Assembly: GCA_023436245.1 (NCBI GenBank)
Contig: JAEZJZ010000046.1
Span: forward strand, 40,160 to 104,159
Direction: 5' to 3'
DNA: 64,000 bases
DNA from: Bacillota bacterium
GTDB taxonomy: Bacteria > Bacillota > UBA994 > UBA5500
Shown: one piece after another, positions 52,404 to 60,010 of the stretch
How the letters are laid out: every line of letters begins with the position of its first letter
How positions within the stretch are numbered: the first letter of the stretch is position 1
Made by a program: the position numbers and the translations under genes
Notes under the pieces: model-generated
What the model was told of the DNA's origin: nothing
The model's input: only the letters and a program-made list of their open reading frames with translations
The model's database searches: none

Positions 52404-52796
52404 ATGTTCATCATCCTGAGCGGCAGCAACGGTGTCCCGTTGTATCAACAGATCGTGGATCAGTTGCGCGCCAAGATTCTCTCCGGCGAACTGCGCCCAG
52501 GAGAGCCCTTACCATCCATGCGCCAACTGGCGGCTGATCTGATGACCAGCATGATCACCACCAAGCGGGCCTACCAGGAGCTAGAGGCGGCTGGACTGAT
52601 CCAGACCAGACCGGGGCTCGGCACTTACGTCTGCCAACTGCCAGATAGTTCTGTGGAGGAGATCAAGCTAAACGATGTCAGGCAGCAATTGGCGGAAGTA
52701 CTGCGCCATGCCGGACGCCTGGGCGTCTCACGCAGTCTGCTGCGACAGTTGTTTGAGGAAGCACTGCAAACGGAGGAGGATTCGCATGAAAAATGA
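52404..52796 (+). CDS. GntR-family regulator, YtrA subfamily
   Basis: 130 residues. The winged helix comprises PLYQQIVDQLRAKILSGELRPGEPLPSMRQLAADLMTSMITTKRAYQELEAAGLIQTRPGLGTYV; the C-terminal ~50 residues are two helices, with no ligand domain. ATG at 52404 follows GGGGAGGTG by 6 nt. Its end overlaps the ATPase start by 11 nt. Probably represses the operon through the dyad at 52362-52380. Confidence 0.9.
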   Translation: MFIILSGSNGVPLYQQIVDQLRAKILSGELRPGEPLPSMRQLAADLMTSMITTKRAYQELEAAGLIQTRPGLGTYVCQLPDSSVEEIKLNDVRQQLAEVLRHAGRLGVSRSLLRQLFEEALQTEEDSHEK

Positions 52797-53691
52797 ACTA
52801 GCGCTGCATCTCAGTGACGTCCGTAAGCAGTTCGGCGCGTTCACCTTGGATATCCCGGAGTTGCAGCTGCCTCGCGGTGTAGTCTTGGGACTGATCGGTC
52901 AGAACGGTGCAGGGAAGTCGACGCTGATCAAGATCTTGATCAACCTGATCTATCCCGACCAAGGAGACGTTGGTTTGCTCGGCCTGCAGCAACCGCGGGA
53001 CGAACTGGCGATCAAGCAGCGGACCGGGTATGTGAGTGAAAACCCCAGCTTCTATGAGGAACTGACCGTGAACGCCATGGCCCGGATAGTCAGCGGTTTC
53101 TACCCCAACTGGGACAAGCAGACCTACGCGAAGTACCTCTCCGCCTTTGCGCTTGATCCCAAGAAACGCATCAAGCAACTTTCCAAAGGCATGAAGGTAA
53201 AGCTCGGCGTCACGCTGGCGCTCTCCCATCGCCCGGAACTGCTGATTCTGGATGAACCGACCTCCGGTATAGACCCGGTGATGCGCCGGGAACTGCTGCA
53301 GGAGATTCTGAGCGTGATTCAAGATGAACGGAGAACAGTGGTTTTTTCCTCGCATATCACGCAAGACGTGGAGCAAATAGCTGACTACGTGGCCATCTTG
53401 CAGGACGGCAAGCTGGCGGAGTTCGCTGACCGGGAAAGTCTGCTAGGGCGTTGGCAGCAGGTGAGCTGCACCGCAAGCAACACGCCCACTACCTGGAAGG
53501 ATAAGTTTGTCAGCTGCAAGACGAGCGGCAGTTCCGTCTTCGGGGTGACCAGGGATTACAGTTCCAACTGGGTGGCCGAGGCAAAGAGGCTGGGACTCTG
53601 CGACTGCCAGGCGCGTCCCTGTACTCTGGAGACGATTCTGCTCAGTCTAGCTGGCAAGGAGGTGGTCAACAATGTGGGCGCTCATCTATAA
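52786..53691 (+). CDS. ABC transporter ATP-binding protein (GntR-linked)
   Basis: 301 residues. Walker A GQNGAGKST (about residue 37), signature QLSKGMKVKLGVTLAL in place of LSGGQ, Walker B LLILDEPTSGIDPVMRRE, H-loop SSHI. The YtrB-like signature is similar in spirit to that of the other module (LSTGY). The C-terminal ~80 residues are extra and cysteine-containing (SCTASNTP, LGLCDCQARPC). ATG at 52786 follows GGAGG, within the GntR end. Stop overlaps the permease start by about 20 nt. Confidence 0.88.
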   Translation: MKNELALHLSDVRKQFGAFTLDIPELQLPRGVVLGLIGQNGAGKSTLIKILINLIYPDQGDVGLLGLQQPRDELAIKQRTGYVSENPSFYEELTVNAMARIVSGFYPNWDKQTYAKYLSAFALDPKKRIKQLSKGMKVKLGVTLALSHRPELLILDEPTSGIDPVMRRELLQEILSVIQDERRTVVFSSHITQDVEQIADYVAILQDGKLAEFADRESLLGRWQQVSCTASNTPTTWKDKFVSCKTSGSSVFGVTRDYSSNWVAEAKRLGLCDCQARPCTLETILLSLAGKEVVNNVGAHL

Positions 53692-54334
53692 AGAGTTCGT
53701 GCAGATGCGCAACTACCTGCTGCAGGTAGGACTGGTGATCATCATCGCCATCATCCTGTTTGGCCAGAGCCTGGAAGGGTTCATCTTGCCCTATCTGGGA
53801 GTCCTGCCTCTGGTGATGGCCATGACCCTGCCGCAGATGGTGTTCAGCTTGGAGGAGCGAGGCAACACGCTGGTCTATCTTCGTTCGTTGCCGGTACGAC
53901 CGCAGCAGATCGTGGCCAGCAAGTTCGTCGTCTCGCTGCTGATCGTGCTCGGCCTGATGGTCATTCAACTGGGCTATGCAATAACCGTGGGCCGAGTGGC
54001 GTCCGTGCTCGGCAGCCTTGGCTTGAACCTGATTATCGCCGCCCTCTTGCTCGGGCTGAGCCTGTATCTGCACTTTCGGCTGGGTACCAACAAGGCCAAG
54101 GTCGCCCTGCTGATCAGCCTGATGGTGCTGACCGTGTCAGGCATGGCCTTGATGCAGAGTCCGCAGATCGCCAACTGGTTTGCGTCCTCCCACGCAGTGG
54201 CGGCAGTCACCGAGCTGCTGTCCACGCCCCAGGGGTCAATCCTCGGCCTTGGTATCGCGACGGCTATCCTGCTGCTCTTCTATGGTCTGTCGGCAGCTGT
54301 CTTCTCCCGACAGGACGTGAGCCGCATTCCATAA
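53672..54334 (+). CDS. ABC-2-type permease of the second GntR module
   Basis: 220-residue membrane protein with six segments, beginning WALIYKEFVQMRNYLLQVGLVIIIAIILFGQ. The loop VFSLEERGNTLVYLRSLPVRPQQIVASKFVVSLL is a clear ABC-2 signature (ER-xxx-YLRSLPV). It pairs with the preceding ATPase. ATG at 53672 follows AAGGAGGTGG by 6-8 nt. Confidence 0.87.
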   Translation: MWALIYKEFVQMRNYLLQVGLVIIIAIILFGQSLEGFILPYLGVLPLVMAMTLPQMVFSLEERGNTLVYLRSLPVRPQQIVASKFVVSLLIVLGLMVIQLGYAITVGRVASVLGSLGLNLIIAALLLGLSLYLHFRLGTNKAKVALLISLMVLTVSGMALMQSPQIANWFASSHAVAAVTELLSTPQGSILGLGIATAILLLFYGLSAAVFSRQDVSRIP

Positions 54335-54368
54335 TACCCGAAAACAAGGCGGAACCCTTCCCAGGCAG

Positions 54369-54396
54369 AAAACCCTTCCTTGCGCGGAAGGGTTTT
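54369..54396 (+). terminator. Terminator of the second GntR-ABC module
   Basis: Eleven-base arms aaaacccttcc (54369-54379) and ggaagggtttt (54386-54396), followed by cttgtt. Confidence 0.85.
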
Positions 54397-54453
54397 CTTG
54401 TTCTGTGCCGAACACATATTCGGTAATGGAGAATAGGTCTAGGAGGGTCGAGA

Positions 54454-55905
54454 ATGGATGCAATGCTAGGGCTGGCGCAGCGGGCGGTGGACCGCTACCT
54501 CCCGGGACGCCGGGTCATCGGCTGTGAAGATCGTGGCACCTGGATTCAACAGACGCTGCTCGTCACGCTGGACACCACCGAGAAGCTGATCCTCAAGCTG
54601 AGCGTGCACCCCGAGTGGAGCGAGCCTCACCGAGAGGCATTGAAGTGCCGCCTGTTGCGCGATCACGGCTTACCGGCTCCGCAGGTGCTGGCTTATGAGA
54701 GAGAAGCTGGCACCCTACCCCACCCTTTCATCCTGCAGGAACACATGGCGGGCAAGTGGTTGGCCAGGCTGCTGCCGCAGTGTTCTGCCGCGGAGCGAAT
54801 GGACGTGTTTACCGCTCTTGGCGCTGCCTATCGGCGCCTGCACTCCATCCGCGGCCCGCGCTCTGGGTTGTTCGGTGATAGCCTCGAGGAGACGCTCTAT
54901 CCGGTATCCCCTAATGACTATATGTACAAGACAGAGATCGTGGGAGGAAGTGGCGCCAAGGCCAAGGCAGAAGGACTGATTCCGGAGCAGACCTATCAGC
55001 GCATTTTGCGCATCTGGGAGGAGAACCTGGCCTACCTCAAGCAACACCAGCCGGTGCTGATCCATAACAGTGCCTTTTGGTGGACGATATCTCTAGCGCG
55101 GGCCGGGCAATCATGGCAAGTGAACCGATTGACGGCCATCTCCGATATGCTCTGGTGGGATGCGGCCTATGACCTGGCTCTGCTCAGATACCCGCCGTAC
55201 GGTCAGGTGACGGAGGATGAGTGGCAGGCATTCCTGAGCAGCTACGGGCAGCCGCCGGAAGGAAAACGCCTGCTGCTCTATAGTCTGCTGCAGACGCTGC
55301 AGGCGATGATGGGGGTTTACATGGAACCGGCCGAGTGCAAGGTGGATCAACCCGCGCTGGCGGCACGGCTGGAAGAACATTTGGGGAGGGTTAAGGCAAG
55401 GGAAGGGGAAGCACACAAAGGAGAAAGCCGAGAGTCGCTGGGGCGACAATCGCTGTCATTGGACCCTGGAACACGCAGCCTGATCAAGGTATCCTTTCAC
55501 CATATCGGTGAAGTAGCTGACGAAAACCTCAGGTTCGCGGTGATTGTGGCCAAGCATCAGGGTCAACTGGTGCTGGTGCGGCACCGCCTGCGCCAGACTT
55601 GGGAGGTCCCCGGCGGTCATCGGGAGCCTGATGAACCGATCGAGCAGACTGCCCACAGAGAACTGCAGGAAGAGACCGGGGCTAAGGTGTTTGCGCTGCG
55701 GGCCGTCTGCGAATACTCAGTGCTCCGTGATGGCGGAGTCCCAAGCTACGGACGGCTTTTTCTGGCCGACGTGGCGGAACGCGGCCAACTGCCCGAGTCA
55801 GAGATCGCAGAGATAGCCCGCTTTGACAAACTGCCGTCGAACCTGACTTATCCGGAGATTCAGCCGCATCTAGTGCAAAGGGTCGAGCAAGACGAACGGA
55901 GATAG
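54454..55905 (+). CDS. Degenerate aminoglycoside-phosphotransferase-like kinase fused to a Nudix hydrolase
   Basis: 483 residues. The N-terminal ~300 residues follow the APH/choline-kinase fold: LILKLSVHPEWSEPHREALKCRLLRDHGLPAPQVLAYE keeps the ATP-binding lysine region. The catalytic loop, expected as HGDxxxxN, is H204-N-S-A-F-W-W, so the aspartate is lost; SDMLWWDAAYDLALL replaces the metal-binding D region. The C-terminal ~140 residues are a Nudix hydrolase with a perfect box GX5EX7REXXEEXG at 388-409. The linker at 310-340 is charged. A kinase-dead adaptor guiding a Nudix enzyme is one reading. ATG follows AGGAGG by 7-8 nt. Confidence 0.83.
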   Translation: MDAMLGLAQRAVDRYLPGRRVIGCEDRGTWIQQTLLVTLDTTEKLILKLSVHPEWSEPHREALKCRLLRDHGLPAPQVLAYEREAGTLPHPFILQEHMAGKWLARLLPQCSAAERMDVFTALGAAYRRLHSIRGPRSGLFGDSLEETLYPVSPNDYMYKTEIVGGSGAKAKAEGLIPEQTYQRILRIWEENLAYLKQHQPVLIHNSAFWWTISLARAGQSWQVNRLTAISDMLWWDAAYDLALLRYPPYGQVTEDEWQAFLSSYGQPPEGKRLLLYSLLQTLQAMMGVYMEPAECKVDQPALAARLEEHLGRVKAREGEAHKGESRESLGRQSLSLDPGTRSLIKVSFHHIGEVADENLRFAVIVAKHQGQLVLVRHRLRQTWEVPGGHREPDEPIEQTAHRELQEETGAKVFALRAVCEYSVLRDGGVPSYGRLFLADVAERGQLPESEIAEIARFDKLPSNLTYPEIQPHLVQRVEQDERR

Positions 55906-55950
55906 CACAAGCGAGCTACCGCAATAGCGCCGCCTGAACAGCGCCAGCAC

Positions 55951-56025
55951 GGGTCGCATGCATGCGACCCCTACGAATGACCGGGGCATGCGCGCAACAT
56001 CGTAGGGGCGCCATGCATGGCGCCC
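55951..56025. repeat. Composite palindromic repeat, copy B (inverted)
   Basis: gggtcgcatgcatgcgaccc (55951-55970), then ctacg and a 35-bp spacer, then cgtaggggcgcc-atgcat-ggcgccc (56001-56025). The same parts, in the opposite order, make copy A at 27230-27291. It fills most of the gap between 55906 and 56091. Confidence 0.75.
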
Positions 56026-56091
56026 GCTCGCGGCAGGATTGCGTGTCAGCCCTCTTCAGCGCCCAGCAGGTTTCGATCAGCCCCGCGGGCC

Positions 56092-57021
56092 TTACGATGG
56101 AACCCCGCGCAGCCAGCGGTCAAGGAAGTCCAATGCTTCTGCTCTGGCGGCTGCCGGCTCTTGGTGCCCGACATCGTAGCGCGAGAGCTTCCAGGCATCG
56201 CTGACTCCGGCTTCGCAATACACTTGGCGCAGTGCCTCATCGACTCGCTCCACCCCAGCGGCTAACCGATCGCGTACGCCGATGATGCTGAGATGTGCCC
56301 GCGGCGCGATCAAGGCGTTGATCTCCGCGGCGGAGAAGTGCAGTAGCAGATTGGGCACCAGGTAGTGAAAGCCGATGGTGCCCAAGCGGTTGGCCTTGAT
56401 CAAGGTATGGTAGTCCGTGAGGAAGCAAAGGTCGACACAGGCGCGAATGCGTTCATCCAGCGCCGCCGTCCACCAGGACAATCCTCCCCCCATCGAGAAA
56501 CCGAGCGTTCCAATACGCTCACAGTCCACATCTTTGCGACTCTGCAGGTAGTCAAGCGCTTTCAGATTGTCATAGAGCATCATGCCCCAGAGCACTTGCC
56601 CTGTGAGCAGCATCTGCTTGAAGGTCACGCCCTCCGAACGGTGGTGCCGTTCGCCGAAGGTCCAGGCATCGATGCAAAGGGCGGCATAGCCGCGGCTGGT
56701 CAGGTCATCTGCATAGGGCGGCGCCTGCAGATACGTGCCGTGACCACGCAGCAACTCCCCTTTGCCCAGCCCGTAATCGCCACCATGCGCATGGTTATAC
56801 AACACCGTTGGCAGCGGCCCTTCCGCCCCCTGCGGCCTAATGAAGTAGGCAGGAACAGGCTCAACACCATTCAAGTCGAGTTCCAGATGCTCCAGATGAT
56901 ACCCAGGGCGGTCATCTTCCCTTTTCACTTTGGCCGACACCGCGCGATCGCGTGGCGGCAACTCTCCGAGTAGGCTGAATAGCTCCCGGCGCCGTCCGGC
57001 TGGGTCGTTTACACTGGCCAT
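56092..57021 (-). CDS. Alpha/beta-hydrolase (dienelactone hydrolase/acetyl-esterase type)
   Basis: 309 residues. The nucleophile elbow is GFSMGGG, with the serine about residue 160. The acid is likely in SIIGVRDRLAAG (aspartate about 250) and the base histidine in RYDVGHQEPAA (about 287), in proper order. PTVLYNHAHGGDYGLGKGEL near residue 75 forms the oxyanion side. Substrate unknown; the group includes carboxylesterases and dienelactone hydrolases. ATG at 57021 is preferred to an earlier start because of the AAAGGGTGAGG sequence upstream. Confidence 0.82.
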   Translation of the reverse strand: MASVNDPAGRRRELFSLLGELPPRDRAVSAKVKREDDRPGYHLEHLELDLNGVEPVPAYFIRPQGAEGPLPTVLYNHAHGGDYGLGKGELLRGHGTYLQAPPYADDLTSRGYAALCIDAWTFGERHHRSEGVTFKQMLLTGQVLWGMMLYDNLKALDYLQSRKDVDCERIGTLGFSMGGGLSWWTAALDERIRACVDLCFLTDYHTLIKANRLGTIGFHYLVPNLLLHFSAAEINALIAPRAHLSIIGVRDRLAAGVERVDEALRQVYCEAGVSDAWKLSRYDVGHQEPAAARAEALDFLDRWLRGVPS

Positions 57022-57126
57022 ACCCCTCACCCTTTCTTCCTTGGCGGCACACTTCAGCGTTCTTGGTTGATTTCCCTGCTTGCAGCATTCCCCCGGGCGC
57101 GTTGTCAAACCCAGGAGAGTCAAGAC

Positions 57127-57155
57127 TGAGACGAAGGGCCTGGCCCTTCGTCTCA
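57127..57155. repeat. GAGACGAAGGG hairpin repeat, copy 2
   Basis: tgagacgaagggcc / ggcccttcgtctca around a single central t, then tcccacag(c)tttcgaaaaaa; matches copy 1 at 9143-9190 over about 50 bp. Confidence 0.65.
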
Positions 57156-57169
57156 TCCCACAGCTTTCG

Positions 57170-57202
57170 AAAAAAGGCTGTCCCCGGCATTGGGGACAGC
57201 CT
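57170..57202 (-). terminator. Terminator of the adenine methylase gene
   Basis: Arms aggctgtcccc (57175-57185) and ggggacagcct (57192-57202), with six A residues before it on the plus strand (57170-57175), so the minus-strand transcript ends in a U-tract. A textbook intrinsic terminator. Confidence 0.9.
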
Positions 57203-57218
57203 GCAAGATTCTATTCAA

Positions 57219-58079
57219 TCAGCGAGCATCGCGAGGATAGTTCATCACCAACACTTCCTCAACTTTCCCGCGACCGCTCGCCTTGGAGTTGATCGCCCGT
57301 GGTGCGGATACCGTGATGGTGGTGGCGGCGTAATCTTTATACAGCTCGTGAATCAACGGCGTTGATGAGTTGCTGAGCATGCAGTAACAGCCCTTGGCTG
57401 TCAGGCGGTCGAACAGGCGCTTCAAGCGACGTTGCTCGGCCTCGCCGAAGCTACTCAGATCATAACCAGTGAAGCTAGTGTCGGTCACCGGGTGGTAAGG
57501 CGGATCGAAGTAGATGAAATCTCCGGCTTGGGCCGTCCGGGCTGCCCGCGCAAAGTCGCTGCAGTGAATCTCCACATCGCTCTCGCGCAGATAACGCCCA
57601 ACTGCCAGCAGCAGTTCTTCGTCCAGAATTCTGGGATCGTTGTAACGGCCAAAGGGAACATTGAACTGGCCCTGAGCATTCACGCGAAAGAGCCCATTGT
57701 AGCAGGTCTTGTTCAGATAGATGATGCGGGCCGCCTTGTCCACCCTGGAAAGCTTGCGAAAACCGTCGTTCCGATCCTGACTGCGAACTCGATAGTAATA
57801 TGCCTCTTCATTTTGGTGCTTGGCCAGCGTTTCAATCAGCCGTTCTGTCTGCTGTTCATTCCGGAGCACCCGATAGCAGTTGATCAACTCGCGACTGCGA
57901 TCATTGATCACCGCACGGTCCGGCTGCAGTCCGAACAGCACTGCGCCGCCTCCGACAAACGGCTCATAGTACCTCCCAAACTCGGTCGGTGCATACTCTA
58001 GGATTGTGTCCAGAAGATGTCTTTTGCCTCCGGCCCACTTCAGAAACGGCTTCAACAACCCGTTGCGTGCCATCGCCAC
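57219..58079 (-). CDS. dam: DNA adenine methylase, Dam/DpnM type (solitary)
   Basis: 286 residues of the D12/alpha-class N6-adenine methyltransferase family: motif X in KPFLKWAGGKRHLL, motif I YYEPFVGGGAVLFGL, motif IV DFIYFDPPYHPV (DPPY), and the region RIIYLNKTCYNGLFRVNAQGQFNVPFGRYNDP that marks the Dam family. GATC specificity is probable but inferred. No restriction gene lies next to it, so it likely has a regulatory or mismatch-repair role. Start taken as GTG 58079; ATG 58073 is equally possible. Confidence 0.9.
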   Translation of the reverse strand: MAMARNGLLKPFLKWAGGKRHLLDTILEYAPTEFGRYYEPFVGGGAVLFGLQPDRAVINDRSRELINCYRVLRNEQQTERLIETLAKHQNEEAYYYRVRSQDRNDGFRKLSRVDKAARIIYLNKTCYNGLFRVNAQGQFNVPFGRYNDPRILDEELLLAVGRYLRESDVEIHCSDFARAARTAQAGDFIYFDPPYHPVTDTSFTGYDLSSFGEAEQRRLKRLFDRLTAKGCYCMLSNSSTPLIHELYKDYAATTITVSAPRAINSKASGRGKVEEVLVMNYPRDAR

Positions 58080-58231
58080 TGATACACCACCCCTTGCCTG
58101 TTAGGGACATTCGACAATAGCCGACACTATCCCTGCCAAGACTGCTGCTCCCTGTAGAATAACGCTGGAGCGGTGCAGGAAGCGAGAGCGGTTCCGACGG
58201 CTCGAGTGTGCGGTACTCGGTTCACGCAAGC

Positions 58232-60010
58232 TTATGCGGTTGCCGTACTCCGGTCAGAGCTGTTCAAACCGGACCACAGCTTCCGCATCTCTACGGAACG
58301 CTCCAACAGATCGGACAGACTCCCGATATCCTCTACCTTGCCATCCCTCATCACGATGATCTGATCGGCGCGCAAGAGTGCGGCTGGCCGGTGGGAGACA
58401 ACCAGACAAGTCTGCGACTTCCGGGAGGCGAACCTCTCCCAGAGCAGGCTCTCGGTGTGGGCATCCAGCGCACTGGAGAGATCGTCGAATACAAGTAACT
58501 CTGCGCTCTGGGCAAACATCCTGGCGGCTGCCACCCGCTGCACCTGACCACCTGAAAGCTTAACCCCTCTCGGCCCAACAACAGTCTCCAGTCCGTGTTC
58601 CATCACGCTGATATCGTCCTCCAGCACGGCCTGGTAGACGGAATCAGTAATGGTCGTCTCAGCCAACGGTTGACCGAGGCGAATATTCTCGCGAATGCTC
58701 TGGCTGAAGAGGATGGGCACCTGCCCGGTGTAAGCCACTCGCGGCGGAATGAGCGTCTCAGCAGGTTGCTCGACCGGTTTCCCATTCCATCGGATCTGCC
58801 CGAAATCACTCGGCAGGAGTCCCAGCAAACAGCGCAGCAGCGTGGACTTTCCGCTACCCACCATTCCCACAATCACTGTGAAGCTTCCCTTTGACAAGTG
58901 CAGGTTGACACCTTCGATGCCGCGACCGCTGTCCGGATGATGGTAGGTCAACCCTTCCACGTCCAGAGTCTCGAACTCCTCCGCGATGGGAGCAGGCAGC
59001 TGTGGTCCCGGCACAACCTCGCCAAAGATGGGCAACGGATTTCCTTTGACCAACTCTTCCATATCGGCATTCACTATGGCCTCCATCCGATGGATGGATA
59101 CCTCGGTCTGCTTGAGATGGGCCAAGAACGTCCCCAGGTCACCGGTGAAGTGGCTAAACAACTCCACGTAGCCCGCAAAAAGGGCAAAATCGCCGATGGA
59201 GAAGCTGCCGTTTTGCATCGATTGGCCGACCAGCAGCAGGACCAGCCCCATCCCTATGCTGGAAGTGACCGCCATCAATGCCTCTACCAGCAGGTTGACC
59301 GTGCGATCCTTGAGCATGGTCACTTGCCGCTGGCGGCTAAGCTGATGGATGCGGACCGCCACCTCGTCTTCCGCCGCCGCCACCTGCACCGCCTGGACGA
59401 CGCCAAACATTTCTCCTAAGGCATCGGTCACTCTGGCCGTGGCCTCGCGGCTCTGCTGACGATATTGCTGAATCCCATCAGCAGCCTTGCTGATCAAAGT
59501 GCTGATCAAGAGCAATGGGGCGATTACGAACACGGTCAATCTGAGGTTAACGGAGGCCATAATCGCCAAAGCGGCCGTAGAGCGGATGGTGCTGCAGGTG
59601 AGGTCGATCGTCCAATCCACTGAGTCATCCACCTGTTCCACGTCATCCCGAAAGACACTGATCGCCTCCCCCGGGGACACGGTCAGCGCCTTGGCATCGG
59701 GCTGGCGCAGTACTCCGGCAAACATGTTGCGGCGGAGTAAGCCCCCGGTAACAAACACATGCCGTACGTGGGCCTTCACTCCGAAGAAGCCAAACAGAGC
59801 CCGGCTGCTGGATACGGCCACGTAGAGGGCAACCAAACTCCAAACATTGGTGCCTGCCGGTGCCGAGGAACTGAGCGCATCAAAGATCTGGCGCACAACC
59901 AGCCCCGCCCCCAGCGCCAGCAGGTTGGCGGACAGCCAGGACAGCTGGTTGGCCAGATAAAGAGTCGGACGATAGATGAACAGTCGCCAGAGCAGCTTGA
60001 CGGTCCTCAT
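58232..60010 (-). CDS. ABC exporter half-transporter, NBD with aspartate in Walker B
   Basis: 592 residues: membrane domain in the first ~330 and ATPase domain from about 345. Walker A VGMVGSGKST, signature LSGGQVQRVAAARM, then LLVFDDLSSALD, in which the catalytic glutamate after the Walker B aspartate is itself aspartate. It should pair with the upstream gene, with which it overlaps by 4 nt. The altered residue suggests an asymmetric ATP site. Substrate unknown. Start ATG 60010 follows AAGGAGGTG. Confidence 0.92.
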   Translation of the reverse strand: MRTVKLLWRLFIYRPTLYLANQLSWLSANLLALGAGLVVRQIFDALSSSAPAGTNVWSLVALYVAVSSSRALFGFFGVKAHVRHVFVTGGLLRRNMFAGVLRQPDAKALTVSPGEAISVFRDDVEQVDDSVDWTIDLTCSTIRSTAALAIMASVNLRLTVFVIAPLLLISTLISKAADGIQQYRQQSREATARVTDALGEMFGVVQAVQVAAAEDEVAVRIHQLSRQRQVTMLKDRTVNLLVEALMAVTSSIGMGLVLLLVGQSMQNGSFSIGDFALFAGYVELFSHFTGDLGTFLAHLKQTEVSIHRMEAIVNADMEELVKGNPLPIFGEVVPGPQLPAPIAEEFETLDVEGLTYHHPDSGRGIEGVNLHLSKGSFTVIVGMVGSGKSTLLRCLLGLLPSDFGQIRWNGKPVEQPAETLIPPRVAYTGQVPILFSQSIRENIRLGQPLAETTITDSVYQAVLEDDISVMEHGLETVVGPRGVKLSGGQVQRVAAARMFAQSAELLVFDDLSSALDAHTESLLWERFASRKSQTCLVVSHRPAALLRADQIIVMRDGKVEDIGSLSDLLERSVEMRKLWSGLNSSDRSTATA

